A stretch of DNA of 64,000 nt from Saccharospirillum impatiens DSM 12546 (GTDB lineage: Bacteria > Pseudomonadota > Gammaproteobacteria > Pseudomonadales > Natronospirillaceae), in assembly GCF_000423605.1 (NCBI RefSeq), contig NZ_AUIH01000005.1, forward strand, positions 124,001-188,000. Reading direction: 5' to 3'. A program made the position numbers and the translations under genes. Shown here piece by piece: positions 1-10,656 of the stretch (position 1 is its first letter; each line of letters opens with the position of its first letter). Below the pieces are notes generated by a model. The model did not search any database. It was not told where the DNA came from and worked only from the letters and a program-made list of their open reading frames with translations.

Positions 1-1053
1 GTTACCGCAGTTCTGATCAGCGTCGCCGTGGGCTTCTATTCGGTGTACCACAAAGTGGCCTCCGGCAAACACTTTCACCATGACCACGACCATAACAAAG
101 ACGAGAGCGTGGAAGACTTGCACCGGGAAGACCTCGACTCGTTCAGGGGCTTTCTGCGTTCGTTGCTGATGCATGGCGCCGTGGGTACAGCTTTGGGAGG
201 CGTCTGCACCCTGGTGGGTGAACCTCAGAACCTGCTGATCGCACGCATTGCCGGCTGGGATTTTGCTGAGTTCTTTATCAGAATGGCTCCGGTTACCATG
301 CCCGTATTGATCGCAGGCCTGACGACCTGTGTACTGCTCGAAAAACTAAAGTGGTTTGGCTACGGCTCTAAATTACCCCAGGTTGTACGAAGCATTCTTG
401 AAGACTATGAAGACCATCAGCAAAGCAAACGCACCCAAAAAGACATCGCCAAGCTCATAGTGCAGGGTATTGTCGCCATCTGGTTGATACTGGGCCTGGC
501 TTTCCATATCGCCGAGGTCGGCCTGATCGGTCTCAGCGTGATCGTTCTACTGACTGCGTTCAACGGCATAACCGACGAGCACAACATCGGCAAGGCTTTT
601 GAAGAAGCGCTGCCATTCACCGCTCTGTTGGTGGTGTTCTTTACCATCGTCGGGGTCATTCACAGCCAACACCTGTTCGCCCCCATCATTGCCTGGGTAC
701 TCAGCCTGCCGATGGACATTCAGCCTGGCATGTTCTTTATTGCCAACGGCTTACTGTCGGCAATCAGCGACAATGTCTTCGTTGCCACGGTTTACATCAA
801 TGAAGTCAAACTTGCGCTGGAGGCCGGCGAAATCAGCCGTAACCAATTCAACCTGTTGACGGTGGCAATCAACACCGGCACAAATTTGCCTTCGGTCGCT
901 ACGCCTAACGGACAGGCCGCTTTCTTGTTTTTGCTGACATCAGCTATCTCGCCTCTGGTGCGTCTGTCGTATGGTCGCATGGTGGTAATGGCGTTCCCCT
1001 ATGCCGTCGTGATGGCGACTTTCGGTTATATTGGCGTCACATATTGGCTATGA
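1..1053 (+). CDS. nhaB: Na+/H+ antiporter NhaB, C-terminal part (5' end outside window)
   Basis: The frame is open from base 1, and the first GTG (base 28) lies inside a hydrophobic segment, so this is the C-terminal 350 residues of a protein that usually has about 510. NhaB is an inner-membrane antiporter that expels Na+ in exchange for protons. What is seen is a His/Asp-rich cytoplasmic loop ([12 protein letters not shown]) followed by several long hydrophobic segments. The conserved stretches [16 protein letters not shown] and [17 protein letters not shown] are typical of NhaB and related to the ArsB/NhaD ion-transporter fold. It lies upstream of dusA with a 77-base gap and no obvious terminator. 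The nearby Nqr pump fits a sodium-based energy economy. Confidence 0.93.
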   Translation, partial: VTAVLISVAVGFYSVYHKVASGKHFHHDHDHNKDESVEDLHREDLDSFRGFLRSLLMHGAVGTALGGVCTLVGEPQNLLIARIAGWDFAEFFIRMAPVTMPVLIAGLTTCVLLEKLKWFGYGSKLPQVVRSILEDYEDHQQSKRTQKDIAKLIVQGIVAIWLILGLAFHIAEVGLIGLSVIVLLTAFNGITDEHNIGKAFEEALPFTALLVVFFTIVGVIHSQHLFAPIIAWVLSLPMDIQPGMFFIANGLLSAISDNVFVATVYINEVKLALEAGEISRNQFNLLTVAINTGTNLPSVATPNGQAAFLFLLTSAISPLVRLSYGRMVVMAFPYAVVMATFGYIGVTYWL

Positions 1054-1130
1054 TGCGCACCTGACTATCCGGAGGGAGGCACCTTGAGCGCCTTTCTCCA
1101 GCCTCTCTGACGCTACTTACGGAGAAGACC

Positions 1131-2129
1131 TTGAGCTACCCGCATCGCTTCAGCGTAGCCCCGATGATGGACTGGACGACCAGCGAATGTCGCCAGTTTC
1201 ATCGTCTACTGACTCACCGTGCCCTGCTTTATACCGAAATGGTGACAACCGGCGCACTGATCCATGGTCAGCGCGATCGCTTCCTGGCTTATACGGAGTC
1301 TGAACATCCTCTGGCTTTGCAGCTCGGCGGCTCCGACCCCCATGATCTGGCCACTTGCGCCAGACTGGCAGAACAATGGGGCTATGATGAAGTCAATTTG
1401 AACGCAGGATGCCCTTCCGACCGGGTCCAGAATGGCATGATCGGGGCTATTCTTATGGCCCATGGGGCCCTGGTGCGCGACGGTTTAAAAGCCATGCGAG
1501 ACGCCGTTTCCCTGCCAATTACCCTGAAGCACCGAATCGGCATCGACGACTTCGACAGCTATGAATTCTTACGCGACTTTGTCGGTATTACCGCCGAATC
1601 TGGCTGTGACACCTTCATCGTGCATGCACGCAAAGCCATTCTCAGTGGCCTTAGCCCAAAGGAAAACCGGGAAATCCCGCCCCTTGACTACGACCGGGTC
1701 AAGCAACTGAAGGCGGACTTCCCTGCCCTGAATATTGTGATTAATGGGGGTTTAAAGGATCATGCTGCTTGCCTGGCGCTACTTGATGAGGGGCTTGATG
1801 GGGTAATGCTCGGTCGCGAGGCCTACCAGAACCCATTGATTCTGCAGACTGTGGACCCAACCTATTATGGGCAGGAAGCACCCATTCAGACTCAATCTGA
1901 CCTGGCCAGCATTTACCTTCGATGGGTTGAGCGTCACCTACAACAAGGTAAGCCCTTGAAGTATGCCGTTAGACACACCCTGGGTTTGTTTCAGGGACAG
2001 CCTGGTGCTCGCCGTTTCCGACGGACCTTAAGCGAAGGCATGCATAAACCCGGTGCAAATCTGGATTTGCTGGAACTTGCCCTGTCACAAGTTGAACTAT
2101 TGGATGCTGAGGCTCTGGAAAACGCCTAG
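1131..2129 (+). CDS. dusA: tRNA-dihydrouridine(20/20a) synthase DusA
   Basis: This FMN-dependent enzyme uses NADPH to reduce uridine 20/20a in the tRNA D-loop. The 332-residue length is normal. The N-terminus carries the family core VAPMMDWT, then [21 protein letters not shown] and the active-site segment [13 protein letters not shown], whose Cys is the catalytic acid. FMN-binding barrel signatures VINGG and [13 protein letters not shown] follow. The [10 protein letters not shown] stretch favours DusA over DusB or DusC. The start is a TTG codon placed five bases after GGAGA; no in-frame ATG is nearby and the family N-terminus begins here. The next gene is tal; dusA and tal are also neighbours in Pseudomonas. 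Confidence 0.94.
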   Translation: MSYPHRFSVAPMMDWTTSECRQFHRLLTHRALLYTEMVTTGALIHGQRDRFLAYTESEHPLALQLGGSDPHDLATCARLAEQWGYDEVNLNAGCPSDRVQNGMIGAILMAHGALVRDGLKAMRDAVSLPITLKHRIGIDDFDSYEFLRDFVGITAESGCDTFIVHARKAILSGLSPKENREIPPLDYDRVKQLKADFPALNIVINGGLKDHAACLALLDEGLDGVMLGREAYQNPLILQTVDPTYYGQEAPIQTQSDLASIYLRWVERHLQQGKPLKYAVRHTLGLFQGQPGARRFRRTLSEGMHKPGANLDLLELALSQVELLDAEALENA

Positions 2130-2206
2130 CCCATCACAGCAAAACCGCTCTGGCATCTAACCAAGCCACCATCTCTGGCCACTGCGCCAGTCAAAAGAGA
2201 GTCGAC

Positions 2207-3133
2207 ATGAGCAAACTTGAACAATTGAAAGAATACACCGTCATCGTTGCTGACACCGGTGAACTCGAGTCCATCAAGAAGTTCAAACCACAGGACGCGA
2301 CGACCAACCCCTCATTGGTACTGAAAGCCGTTGAAAGCGGGCTTTACGACAACCTGATCGAACGCTGTATGGCCAACGCCAGTGATTTCGACGATGGCAT
2401 CGACCGATTGATTACCTCCATTGGCCAGGAGATCTTGCAGGAAGTTCCCGGCTATGTGTCTACCGAGGTGGATGCGCGCTTGTCATTCGATACCGAGGCC
2501 ACACTCGCCAAAGCCCATCGATTGATCGAATTGTACGAAGATGCGGGCTGGTCCCGGGATCGCATTCTGATCAAAATCGCCAGCACGTGGGAAGGTATAC
2601 AGGCCGCTCGCGTTCTTGAGAAAGAAGGCATTCACTGCAACATGACGCTGCTATTTAGCATGGAGCAGGCCCAGGCATGCGCGGATGCTGGTGCGACTTT
2701 GATTTCACCCTTTGTGGGTCGAATTATGGACTGGTACAAGAAAGACACGGGCCAATCCTACACTGGAGAAAACGATCCGGGCGTCATCAGTGTTCGGGAG
2801 ATTTACAAGCACTATAAAGAGCATGGCTATTCGACCATTGTCATGGGTGCCAGCTTCCGCAATACCGGTGAAATTGAAGCGTTGGCCGGTTGCGACCGCC
2901 TGACCATCAGCCCGGCGTTGCTGGAAGAACTGAGCAATGATGATGGCGAGCTGAAGCAGGCACTCGTGGCTCCGGCAGCCACCGGTAACACACCGGAGGC
3001 CATCTCTGAATCTGCGTTTCGCCTGGGCATGAACAATAACCCGATGGCCACTGAAAAGCTGGCCGAAGGCATTCGCAAATTCATTGAAGATCAGATCAAG
3101 ATGGAAGGTATTATTAAGGCACACTCCGCCTAA
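2207..3133 (+). CDS. tal: Transaldolase (TalB type)
   Basis: This cytosolic enzyme of the non-oxidative pentose phosphate pathway moves a dihydroxyacetone unit from sedoheptulose 7-phosphate to glyceraldehyde 3-phosphate. At 308 residues it matches the classic class 1 transaldolase. Visible signatures are the N-terminal [12 protein letters not shown], the Schiff-base lysine region [13 protein letters not shown], and the phosphate-binding segment [17 protein letters not shown] lies just before the ATG. The gene is followed by a 439-base non-coding stretch holding a repeat element, so it is probably the last gene of its transcript. Confidence 0.96.
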   Translation: MSKLEQLKEYTVIVADTGELESIKKFKPQDATTNPSLVLKAVESGLYDNLIERCMANASDFDDGIDRLITSIGQEILQEVPGYVSTEVDARLSFDTEATLAKAHRLIELYEDAGWSRDRILIKIASTWEGIQAARVLEKEGIHCNMTLLFSMEQAQACADAGATLISPFVGRIMDWYKKDTGQSYTGENDPGVISVREIYKHYKEHGYSTIVMGASFRNTGEIEALAGCDRLTISPALLEELSNDDGELKQALVAPAATGNTPEAISESAFRLGMNNNPMATEKLAEGIRKFIEDQIKMEGIIKAHSA

Positions 3134-3572
3134 AAGCTCTTGCGGGCTCTTAGCAGGCTGTTGAAATTCCATGAATGTCGGCGTCCTGCATCTAAAAAAC
3201 AGGGCCAGGCACATTGGATGGTCCGGCAAAATCGGTGACTGCTGAGTCATCGATTTTGCGAGGAATGCAAAATCACACAGCTTGCTTTGCGTGTTTTGAA
3301 CAAGGCAGGAAGCCTTCTCAACACCTTACCAGGACCCACTGCACAACAAGCCGGTGATGACCATTATAGAAAGCACCTGCGTGGCTCCAGTCCCTTTTTG
3401 AAGTAACCCGTTAACCCCTGCTCAAAGAGACACTCTCGCGAAAACCCACCGCACTCTCTACCCACTGTCACTTACCCCATCGTCGACAAACTCATCACTG
3501 CTCACCCTACGACTTGGAAACCTGCGCAATATCCATTAAGCTAAAAGCGCGACTGTAGATAACGGTATAACT
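3134..3572. other. Intergenic stretch of 439 bases between tal and tus
   Basis: No credible gene is seen. The first part (3151-3327) is the inverted-repeat element described separately. The second part (about 3330-3550) is C-rich on the top strand and shows no clear terminator. Immediately before the tus start, the bases ATAACTA (3567-3573) loosely resemble the core of an E. coli Ter site, but only about 10 of 20 positions agree, which is weak. Confidence 0.6.
3151..3327 (-). repeat. Intergenic inverted-repeat element, copy A
   Basis: The left end reads AGCAGGCTGTTGAAA and the right end, read on the minus strand, AGGTGTTGAGAA; each is followed within about 25 bases by TCCTGC, so the ends look like degenerate terminal inverted repeats. 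Inside is a hairpin at 3226-3259 with 15-bp arms (one G.T pair) and a 4-base loop. Read on the minus strand, 3205-3327 aligns with 36003-36126 at roughly three quarters identity by eye. Shared blocks are TCCTGCCTTG, AAACACG, AATCGATGACT and GACCATCCA. No open frame lies inside. It resembles a small non-autonomous (MITE/REP-like) element. Confidence 0.7.
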
Positions 3573-4430
3573 ATGAATGATAAACACCTATTCGATGAGT
3601 TTGAGCGCCTGCGCCGCTCAATTTCAGCGTTTTCCCGCTCAGTGCATCAATACGACAGCGCTCATTGGATTGCCCCCTGGAACGGTACTGTTCGGGCGCC
3701 AGATCTTGAAGATTTGCTGTTGGACCTGTGGTACCAGGATGATCAGGATGGTCGGGAAACGCGTGTCTACCCGGGACTGATTGCCCTGAACCGGGAGCAA
3801 ATCACGCTGGCAGCCGAAGTTAACATCGCCAAAGACCGTTTCCGAAGCCGGGTGCAAGGCATAAAAACGGCCGATTCCGTTCACTGGCGCGAATTACAGG
3901 GGCAACTTGCCCGCCGCTATAAGGGGCTTAACGACGCGCTGGGCCGGGAGGGACTCACACGGCTGCACCTGAAGCAGGTTTTTCGACACATACCACTTGT
4001 GGTTAAACGGCCAGACCGGGTAGGCTTTAGCTGGTACACCAGCGGCCGGTCCATACAAAAGATCACCAAAGCGGATGCCTGGGAACGGCTGGTCAAGCTC
4101 AATACCGAGTCGGCTCACATCCGCATACAAATGGAGCGTCTGGCCTCACTACCTGACTCGGAACCCCTGGCCAGAGTGCAAAAGCAGGCCCCTGTTTTGC
4201 GAGCCAACCTGGTCTTTGCAGATGGGCGCCGCAAATCGCTGAATGTCTCGCTCCCCCTGTTGTTTCCGAGCCAGGGTATCAATGAACTGCCCGACTTCTC
4301 AATCCCCACGGAAACGCCTCCCGGAGAGCGGCAACGACTGGTTCGCAGCGACAATCGACTGGAAGATGAGGCATTCCTACCCTCCATTCGCGTCCATCGC
4401 TATGTGCAGCCAAAGCGAGGGGTTTACTGA
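3573..4430 (+). CDS. tus: Tus-like DNA replication terminus site-binding protein
   Basis: Tus binds Ter sites and blocks the replicative helicase from one side. The 285-residue length compares with 309 in E. coli. The match is over the whole protein as recalled from the family. Corresponding stretches are YPGLIALN (E. coli PGVLCYQ), the FSWYTSGRSIQKI segment (E. coli FGWANKHIIKNL), a basic ADGRRKSLNVSLPLLF stretch (E. coli KGDQKQ region), and the C-terminal LPSIRVHRYV (E. coli LIIPRLHLYV). The protein is basic and soluble with no membrane segment. In the eye alignment the C6-pocket His of E. coli seems replaced, with Gly-Arg-Ser in that area. It is monocistronic and ends at a bidirectional terminator shared with sthA. 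Confidence 0.8.
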   Translation: MNDKHLFDEFERLRRSISAFSRSVHQYDSAHWIAPWNGTVRAPDLEDLLLDLWYQDDQDGRETRVYPGLIALNREQITLAAEVNIAKDRFRSRVQGIKTADSVHWRELQGQLARRYKGLNDALGREGLTRLHLKQVFRHIPLVVKRPDRVGFSWYTSGRSIQKITKADAWERLVKLNTESAHIRIQMERLASLPDSEPLARVQKQAPVLRANLVFADGRRKSLNVSLPLLFPSQGINELPDFSIPTETPPGERQRLVRSDNRLEDEAFLPSIRVHRYVQPKRGVY

Positions 4431-4473
4431 CAAAGGCCAGAGCCGTCGCCTGAAACTGACAACCCTGAGGGCA

Positions 4474-4503
4474 TAAAAAAAGCAGCTACCGGGCTGCCTT
4501 TTT
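4474..4503. terminator. Bidirectional rho-independent terminator (tus / sthA)
   Basis: A run of A (4475-4481), stem GCAGC (4482-4486), loop of six, stem GCTGC (4493-4497), then CTTTTT. It works on paper in both directions and lies between the convergent tus and sthA genes. Confidence 0.8.
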
Positions 4504-4538
4504 AACAAAACCTGTCGAAACGACTCAACTAAACTCAA

Positions 4539-5933
4539 TCAAAAAATCCGATTCAAGCCGTTAAGTGCAGCAACACGGTAAGCCTCCGCCATAGTCGGAT
4601 AGTTAAAGGTGTGCTCAATAAAATACTGAATGTTATTGCCGCCGTTCTTCTGAGCCATGATGGCCTGACCAATGTGCAAAATCTCTGCGGCCTGGTCGCC
4701 AAAGCAATGGATACCCAACAGTTCCAGCGAATCCCGATGGAACAACAGTTTCAGCATACCGACATCCTCACCGGTAATTTGTGCCCTGGCCGTGTCTTTG
4801 AAATAGGCTTTACCCACCTCATAAGGCACCTTGGCCTGGGTTAACTCACGCTCGGTCTTTCCTACTGACGATATTTCAGGGATGGTATAGATACCCGTTG
4901 GCACATCGTTTATGTGCCGATAGGTATTATTGTCAACAATCACTCCGGAAGCACTGCGACCCTGATCATAAGCCGCACTGGCCAAACTCGGCCAGCCGAT
5001 CACATCACCCACTGCGTAAATATGGGGAACCGACGTCCTATAGAAGTCGTCGACCTCTAGCTGCCCCCGGCGATTGGCGGTTAACCCTGCTGCCGTCATA
5101 TTCAACTTGTCGGTATTGCCCGAACGCCCATTAGCCCACATAAAGGCATCAGCTTTGATTTTCTTACCGGAAGCCAGCGTTAGCACGATATGATCGTCAA
5201 AACCGTCGACGCTGACGAATTCTTCATTGTGCCGCACCAGCACACCATGACCCCGCAAGTGATAACTGAGGCCATCGGAAATTTCATCGTCCATGAAGGC
5301 CAGCAGTCGGTCCCCAGGATTGATCAGGTCCACCTTGCAACCCAGGCCATTAAAGATTGATGCATACTCACTGCCAATAACCCCGGCACCGTATATCACC
5401 AGGTGCCTGGGTGTCTCGCTGGAGTCCAGTATGGTATCGCTGTCGAACAATCGGGGATGGCTGAAATCAACTTCTGGTGGTCGATAAGGCCGAGAACCGG
5501 TGGCAACAATGATTTCATGCGCCGACAAGATATCAGCCTGATCATCTGAGCGGTCGACTTTTAGGGTGTGCGGATCGATAAAACTGGCAACACCATAGTA
5601 GAGGTCGACCCCATTGCGACTGTAAAAACGAGCCCGCATTGAAACTTGCTTGTCGATCACCCGGTGAGCTGACTCCCGAACCTGGCTATAGGATAGCCAT
5701 TTCTGTTCGGAAATATGCCGGAACATAGGACTGCGATTAAACTGCATAACCTGATTAACCGCATGTCGCAATGCCTTGGAAGGAATCGTCCCCTGATGCG
5801 TACAGTTGCCACCCACCAGGTGGCGCAAGTCGACAACAGCGACCTTCTTACCTGCTTTGGCGGCATTCATAGCCGCACTCTCACCCGCGGGACCGCTGCC
5901 GATGATCACCAGGTCATATTGTGCTTCCGACAT
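4539..5933 (-). CDS. sthA: Soluble pyridine nucleotide transhydrogenase SthA
   Basis: This cytosolic flavoprotein passes hydride between NADPH and NAD+, balancing the two pools. It has 464 residues, the usual length. The N-terminal FAD fold is seen as [12 protein letters not shown]. The normal redox disulfide of the lipoamide dehydrogenase family is broken here: [19 protein letters not shown] has Cys44 followed by Thr-His instead of a second Cys, which is diagnostic of SthA. A second nucleotide fold ([15 protein letters not shown]), the FAD motif [21 protein letters not shown] and the C-terminal dimer segment [19 protein letters not shown] follow. GGAG lies shortly before the ATG. It is downstream of nqrM on the same strand with a 49-base gap. 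Confidence 0.95.
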   Translation of the reverse strand: MSEAQYDLVIIGSGPAGESAAMNAAKAGKKVAVVDLRHLVGGNCTHQGTIPSKALRHAVNQVMQFNRSPMFRHISEQKWLSYSQVRESAHRVIDKQVSMRARFYSRNGVDLYYGVASFIDPHTLKVDRSDDQADILSAHEIIVATGSRPYRPPEVDFSHPRLFDSDTILDSSETPRHLVIYGAGVIGSEYASIFNGLGCKVDLINPGDRLLAFMDDEISDGLSYHLRGHGVLVRHNEEFVSVDGFDDHIVLTLASGKKIKADAFMWANGRSGNTDKLNMTAAGLTANRRGQLEVDDFYRTSVPHIYAVGDVIGWPSLASAAYDQGRSASGVIVDNNTYRHINDVPTGIYTIPEISSVGKTERELTQAKVPYEVGKAYFKDTARAQITGEDVGMLKLLFHRDSLELLGIHCFGDQAAEILHIGQAIMAQKNGGNNIQYFIEHTFNYPTMAEAYRVAALNGLNRIF

Positions 5934-5982
5934 TCTTACTCCTTAGAAAACGCCTGAACAAGGTCGCAACCACTCGTTACGA

Positions 5983-6225
5983 TCAGCGGGTAGCGTCAAC
6001 ACCCAGATCAGACAAGGCTTTTTGCCGGGCCGCTTTACGGGCAGACTTAACTTCAGTATCGCACTTACCCTTATCGCCGCCGCAAACATCGCACTCGGCT
6101 TCCATTCCCACAGCTGCCATACCGCCGCAGGAGCCTTTGATTGGCTGACGTCCAAACATCACGCCCACCGCCATAGCCGCAATGACCAGCAGCATAAATA
6201 CAAACACAGCGAAAAAGGTCGCCAT
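5983..6225 (-). CDS. nqrM: Na+-NQR maturation protein NqrM (DUF539)
   Basis: NqrM is a small inner-membrane protein needed to assemble the Nqr complex, thought to deliver iron for the site between NqrD and NqrE. The 80-residue product has one N-terminal membrane helix (FFAVFVFMLLVIAAMAVGVMFG) and then the cysteine cluster SCGG...CDVCGG...C that defines the family. The start at 6225 was chosen because GGAGG precedes it at the right distance; an upstream in-frame start at 6282 has no such site. Position directly after apbE at the end of the nqr operon is the usual one. Confidence 0.92.
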   Translation of the reverse strand: MATFFAVFVFMLLVIAAMAVGVMFGRQPIKGSCGGMAAVGMEAECDVCGGDKGKCDTEVKSARKAARQKALSDLGVDATR

Positions 6226-6304
6226 AAGCACCTCCAATAACGCCAATGTTGATAACAGACTCTTAACGTAATCCGTCATCAATACTGGCCGGGTTTACCG
6301 CAGT

Positions 6305-7333
6305 TTAGTTGCTTTGCTCAAACAGCGCTTCAAATTGCACGGATCGCGTTTCCGTATACTCGCCCTCACCGCGCTGGATCAGGTAGACAGCCATGTCTTG
6401 CTCAGCTGCGAGCGACAAGGCGGCCTCGGCACCCATAACCATGAATGCCGTTGCATAAGCATCGCTGAATACACTTCGATCGCCCAGCACCGTCGCAGAT
6501 ACCAAATCATGTCGGATCGGGTACCCGGTTTTGGGATCAAGGGTGTGGGAATAGCGCTGGCCATCCTGCTCAAAGAAGTTTCGGTAGTCACCACTGGTCG
6601 CCATCGACCCATTGGTTACCTCCAGTACTTCATAGACAGAACGGTTGTCGCTGTCAGGCGACTCAATAGCCACCCGCCAGGGGTCATCGCCAGGCTTGGT
6701 GCCAGAGAAGCGCATTTCACCACCAATCTCTACCAGATAGTCTTCAAACCCTCTGGCTTCAAGCAAGTTGGCGACCTGGTCTACAGCAAAGCCCTTGGCA
6801 ATAGCCGACAAATCCAGTTCACGCGGTTCCATTTTTCGCAACTTGTTGGCAGTCATGTCGATCTCTACAGCCTGCCAACCCACCATTGCCAGCGCGGCCT
6901 TTATCTCGTCTTCCGATGGGACCTGATCTGTCGTTTCTTTAGGGCCAAAACCCCAAAGATCGACCAGGGGGCCTATCGTTGGATCAAACGCGCCATTACT
7001 GGCTTCTGCAACTTCAAGCGCAAGGCTAACGACCTCTGCAGTCATGGGTGACACGGCAATCCAACCATTCACCGGCGCATCGTTGAAACGCGAAACGTCC
7101 GAACGCGGCAGGTAAGTGGACATGGCTACGTTCACCTCGTCTATTGCCGTTCTTACCTCACCGTCCAGAGCTCGCGCTTCAGACTCTGAGGCTACCACAC
7201 TGACGGTAAAACTGGTTCCCATGGAGTACCCGCTAAGCTTTTGCACCTCAGCAGCCCCCCAACCGGAACAGCCCGAGAGCAGCCATGCCGTCAGGCAGAG
7301 CCACACCCCGAGCTTCTTCAAGCCATAAAACAT
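6305..7333 (-). CDS. apbE: FAD:protein FMN transferase ApbE of the nqr operon (lipoprotein)
   Basis: This enzyme transfers FMN from FAD onto a threonine of NqrB and NqrC through a phosphoester bond, on the periplasmic side. The 342-residue product begins with a signal peptide ending in the lipobox LLSGC, so it is a lipoprotein. The family core is visible as GYSMGTSF, STYLPRSDVSRFND, LDLSAIAKGFAVDQVANLL, YLVEIGGEMR, and the metal/FAD-binding SGDYRNFF, YSHTLDPKTGYPI and DAYATAFMVMG. The ATG at 7333 is preceded by GGAGA five bases away; an upstream start at 7375 would overlap nqrF and lacks the lipoprotein start. It lies 25 bases after nqrF. Confidence 0.94.
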   Translation of the reverse strand: MFYGLKKLGVWLCLTAWLLSGCSGWGAAEVQKLSGYSMGTSFTVSVVASESEARALDGEVRTAIDEVNVAMSTYLPRSDVSRFNDAPVNGWIAVSPMTAEVVSLALEVAEASNGAFDPTIGPLVDLWGFGPKETTDQVPSEDEIKAALAMVGWQAVEIDMTANKLRKMEPRELDLSAIAKGFAVDQVANLLEARGFEDYLVEIGGEMRFSGTKPGDDPWRVAIESPDSDNRSVYEVLEVTNGSMATSGDYRNFFEQDGQRYSHTLDPKTGYPIRHDLVSATVLGDRSVFSDAYATAFMVMGAEAALSLAAEQDMAVYLIQRGEGEYTETRSVQFEALFEQSN

Positions 7334-7358
7334 TCGTTCTCCAATGTCAGGGACTCGC

Positions 7359-8585
7359 CTAGCCGCCGAAATCATCTAGCAAGATGTTCTCACGCTCAAC
7401 ACCCAGATCTTCAAGCATCTTGATGCAGGCCGCATTCATCATGGGAGGACCACACATATAGTACTCGACGTCTTCAGGCGCTTCATGATCTTTGAGGTAC
7501 TGCTCATACAAGACGTTGTGGATAAAGCCAGTATGGCCGCTCCAGTTATCTTCCGGCAGTGCATCCGACAAGGCCAGGTGCCATTCAAAATTGTCGTTCT
7601 CTTTGGCGAGTTGATCATACTCTTCCGAATAGAACGTCTCCCGCAAGCTTCTGGCTCCATACCAGAAGCTGATCTTGCGCTTGGAGTTCAAACGCTTCAG
7701 CTGGTCAAAGATATGAGACCGCATAGGTGCCATGCCTGCACCACCCCCGATGAACACCATCTCGGCATCGGAGTCTTTGGCAAAAAACTCACCAAAGGGT
7801 CCGAAAACAGTAATTTTGTCGCCCGGTTTCAAGCTGAATACGTACGACGACATGATGCCCGGCGGATAGCTCGTTCCCGGAGGTGGTGACGCAATGCGGA
7901 TATTGAACTTGACGATGCCCTTCTCTTCCGGGTAATTCGCCATTGAATACGCCCGCACGGTCAATTCGTTCACCTTCGAGGTATATTGCCAGACATTGAA
8001 CTTGTCCCAGTCAGAACGAAAGCGTTCTTCAATGTCGAAATCTTTGTAATGAACCTCGTGCGGAGGCGCCTCCAATTGAACGTAACCGCCGGCCCGAAAA
8101 TCGACGTTCTCACCTTCTGGCAATTTCAACGTCAGTTCTTTGATGAAAGTAGCCACGTTCGGGTTGGATTCAACCGTGCATTCCCAGCGTTTCACGCCAA
8201 AAAATTCGGGTTCAACTTCAATTTTCATGTCTTGCTTAACAGCAACCTGGCAAGCAAGACGCCAGCCTTCACGCAACTCGCCTTTGGTAAAGTGCTGTTC
8301 TTCGGTAGGCAGAGCCGCGCCACCGCCATCCAGAACTTTGCACTTGCACTGTGCGCAAGTACCGCCGCCGCCGCAGGCTGAAGACAAGAAGATACCATCG
8401 TTAGCCAGGGTGCCCAGCAGCTTACTGCCTGCTGGCACGGTTATAGCCTTGTCGGCGTCTTCGTTAATTTCAATTTTTACATCACCGCTGCTCACCAGCT
8501 TGGAGCGGGCCGACAAAATAACACCGACCAGCAACAGCACGATTACGGTGAACAGAACAACGCCGAGTATAATTTCTGTAGTCAT
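7359..8585 (-). CDS. nqrF: Na+-NQR subunit F (NADH dehydrogenase, 2Fe-2S and FAD)
   Basis: This is the electron entry subunit: it oxidises NADH at FAD and passes electrons through a 2Fe-2S cluster. Of 408 residues, the first 25 or so form the single membrane anchor. A ferredoxin domain follows with ligands Cys71, Cys77, Cys80 and Cys112 ([10 protein letters not shown] and RLACQV). The C-terminal two thirds is a ferredoxin reductase fold with the FAD motif RAYSMANYP, the NAD-binding [12 protein letters not shown] and the terminal YYMCGPPMM. It is the last structural gene of the operon, 18 bases after nqrE. Confidence 0.97.
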   Translation of the reverse strand: MTTEIILGVVLFTVIVLLLVGVILSARSKLVSSGDVKIEINEDADKAITVPAGSKLLGTLANDGIFLSSACGGGGTCAQCKCKVLDGGGAALPTEEQHFTKGELREGWRLACQVAVKQDMKIEVEPEFFGVKRWECTVESNPNVATFIKELTLKLPEGENVDFRAGGYVQLEAPPHEVHYKDFDIEERFRSDWDKFNVWQYTSKVNELTVRAYSMANYPEEKGIVKFNIRIASPPPGTSYPPGIMSSYVFSLKPGDKITVFGPFGEFFAKDSDAEMVFIGGGAGMAPMRSHIFDQLKRLNSKRKISFWYGARSLRETFYSEEYDQLAKENDNFEWHLALSDALPEDNWSGHTGFIHNVLYEQYLKDHEAPEDVEYYMCGPPMMNAACIKMLEDLGVERENILLDDFGG

Positions 8586-8603
8586 CTGTTCATTCCTTAC
8601 CGG

Positions 8604-9212
8604 TTACAGGGAAACGCCCGAGAACGACATAAAGCCAAGGGACATCAATCCAACGGTGACGAAGGTGATACCCAGTCCACGCAAACCTGCAGGCACATCG
8701 CTGTACTTCAGTTTTTCGCGGATACCCGCCAGGGCCAGAATAGCTAGCGCCCAGCCAACACCGGCACCAATGCCATAAACGACCGACTCACTGAAGGTAT
8801 AGTCCCGTTCAACCATGAACAAAGACGCACCCAGAATGGCACAGTTCACGGTGATCAGAGGCAAGAACACACCCAGGGCGTTGTACAGCGCCGGAAAATA
8901 CTTATCAAGAACCATCTCTAGAATCTGAACGATGGCAGCGATAACACCGATGTAACTCAGGTAACCCAGGAAACTCAGGTCAGCATCGGGAAATCCGGCC
9001 CATGCCAGGGCGCCTTCACGCAAGACAAAGTTAAACAGCAGGTTGTTTACCGGCACAGTCACCGCTTGAACAACGATTACTGCAATGCCCAGACCGATGG
9101 CCGCGGATACCTTTTTGGACAAAGCCAGGAAGGTACACATGCCCAGAAAGAACGCCAACGCCATATTTTCAACGAATACAGCACGAATAAAGAGACTGAT
9201 TAACGCTTCCAT
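8604..9212 (-). CDS. nqrE: Na+-NQR subunit E
   Basis: Integral membrane subunit, 202 residues with six predicted helices. Together with NqrD it holds an iron centre within the membrane and forms part of the sodium path. The family stretch [19 protein letters not shown] contains the conserved Cys, and a second one lies in [17 protein letters not shown]; the two are iron ligands in this family. NqrE and NqrD are inverted-topology homologues and related to RnfA/RnfE. The gene overlaps the nqrD stop by one base, so they are translationally coupled. Confidence 0.96.
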   Translation of the reverse strand: MEALISLFIRAVFVENMALAFFLGMCTFLALSKKVSAAIGLGIAVIVVQAVTVPVNNLLFNFVLREGALAWAGFPDADLSFLGYLSYIGVIAAIVQILEMVLDKYFPALYNALGVFLPLITVNCAILGASLFMVERDYTFSESVVYGIGAGVGWALAILALAGIREKLKYSDVPAGLRGLGITFVTVGLMSLGFMSFSGVSL

Positions 9213-9871
9213 TACATCGCCTCCTTCTTGACGTGGGCTTTCATGGTGAAATCATTTTCTTCTACCTGGTCTTTATAAACAGTACGCAGAATCCAGATAA
9301 ACCCACCGATAATAAAGAACGCACTCGGGGGGAGCAGCAACAGCCCGTTTGGAACATACCAGCCACCGTTATTGACCGTGGCCAGAATTTCCACACCGAA
9401 CAAACTGCCAGAACCGAGAAACTCACGAATAACGGCAACGAAGAGCAGTACAACACTGTACCCAAGGCCATTACCGACTCCGTCCATGAAACTCAAACCC
9501 GGCGGGTTTTGCATGGCAAATGCTTCCGCACGACCCATCACAATACAGTTGGTGATGATCAGACCGACGAAAACCGACAACTGTTTGGATATTTCAAAGG
9601 CGTACGCCTTCAGAATCTGGTCAACAACGATAACCAGGGACGCAATGATGGTCATTTGCACAATGATCCGGATGCTGCCTGGTATCTGGTTGCGAATGAC
9701 CGAGATAAACAAGTTTGAAAAAGCCGTTACCGAAGTCAGTGCGATGCACATAACGATGGTCACGTTCACACTGGTGGTCACAGCCAGTGCAGAGCATATT
9801 CCAAGAATCTGCAATGCAATGGGGTTGTTGGCGAAAATCGGTGCCAGTAACACCTTCCGTGTTTCAGACAT
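9212..9871 (-). CDS. nqrD: Na+-NQR subunit D
   Basis: Partner of NqrE, 219 residues with six membrane helices. Conserved stretches seen are [18 protein letters not shown] near the start and [18 protein letters not shown] in the middle, each with the conserved cysteine that faces the iron site. A short soluble C-terminus ([20 protein letters not shown]) follows. The gene starts two bases after the nqrC stop. The protein belongs to the NqrDE/RnfAE family; placement within nqrABCDEF fixes the assignment. Confidence 0.96.
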   Translation of the reverse strand: MSETRKVLLAPIFANNPIALQILGICSALAVTTSVNVTIVMCIALTSVTAFSNLFISVIRNQIPGSIRIIVQMTIIASLVIVVDQILKAYAFEISKQLSVFVGLIITNCIVMGRAEAFAMQNPPGLSFMDGVGNGLGYSVVLLFVAVIREFLGSGSLFGVEILATVNNGGWYVPNGLLLLPPSAFFIIGGFIWILRTVYKDQVEENDFTMKAHVKKEAM

Positions 9872-9873
9872 GA

Positions 9874-10656
9874 TTAGGCTTCTCCCGCTTCAAGATTGTT
9901 CAAAAAGGGCCTGAATCCGCGCTCGCCCAACCAGTACTGAATCAGGTTGCTAACGCCACGGCTGGTGAGTGTTGCTCCACTCAGACCGTCAACCATATGC
10001 GTTGCTTCCATTTCATTGCTTCGATTGACTGAACCTTTTTTGACGGCCAGCTGAACACTGCCCTGATCGCCATAGACTTCCTTGCCGACAAACTGTGCTT
10101 TCCAGTTTGGGTTATCAACCTCGCCACCCAGACCCGGTGTTTCTGCATGCTCGTAGAAACCCAGCCCCTTGACGGTATTGAGGTCGCTGTCCAAAGCAAC
10201 GAATCCCCACAGAGTTGACCAGAGTCCATAGCCTCGAATCGGAAGAATCAGAGTCTGTAAGGCCCCTTCGCTGTCGCTGATCAGATACACCTCGGTGTAC
10301 TGCTCGCGACGCTTGATACCGGCAATATCATCTGAAGCCGGGATCGATTCAGACAACGCCGGATCACGAATCGCATCACGCGGATCGTAGTTTTCTGTAT
10401 CGAACTCATCTGAAAACGCACCGGTTTCCAGATTGACGAGACGGGTTTCGACCTGCTCGAATTGTTCCTGCACCGATACGCCATCCTGCAGCAAACCAGC
10501 CGCTGCAAGAATATTACGACGCAAATCCAACTGGCGATTTTCCTGTTGAACCGGGCGCAAAACCACGGCGGCAGTCGATACGACAATGGCGCAAGCCAGA
10601 CAAACCAGCAAGGCTACTTTGAGTACATTATTAATGGAGTCTTTATTACTGGACAC
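9874..10656 (-). CDS. nqrC: Na+-NQR subunit C (covalent FMN)
   Basis: Periplasmic subunit anchored by one N-terminal helix ([23 protein letters not shown]). It carries FMN covalently bound to the Thr of the motif [10 protein letters not shown] (Thr229 with the start used here), the target of ApbE. The 260-residue length is typical. The start is a GTG at 10656 chosen because a perfect GGAGG lies seven bases upstream; a longer frame to 10686 has no such site. With this start the gene overlaps the end of nqrB by 11 bases. Confidence 0.94.
   Translation of the reverse strand: MSSNKDSINNVLKVALLVCLACAIVVSTAAVVLRPVQQENRQLDLRRNILAAAGLLQDGVSVQEQFEQVETRLVNLETGAFSDEFDTENYDPRDAIRDPALSESIPASDDIAGIKRREQYTEVYLISDSEGALQTLILPIRGYGLWSTLWGFVALDSDLNTVKGLGFYEHAETPGLGGEVDNPNWKAQFVGKEVYGDQGSVQLAVKKGSVNRSNEMEATHMVDGLSGATLTSRGVSNLIQYWLGERGFRPFLNNLEAGEA

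Noticed and set aside
2705-3250. Open frame of 181 codons on the minus strand
   Set aside because: Mostly antisense to tal and running through repeat copy A; no ribosome site or known motif.
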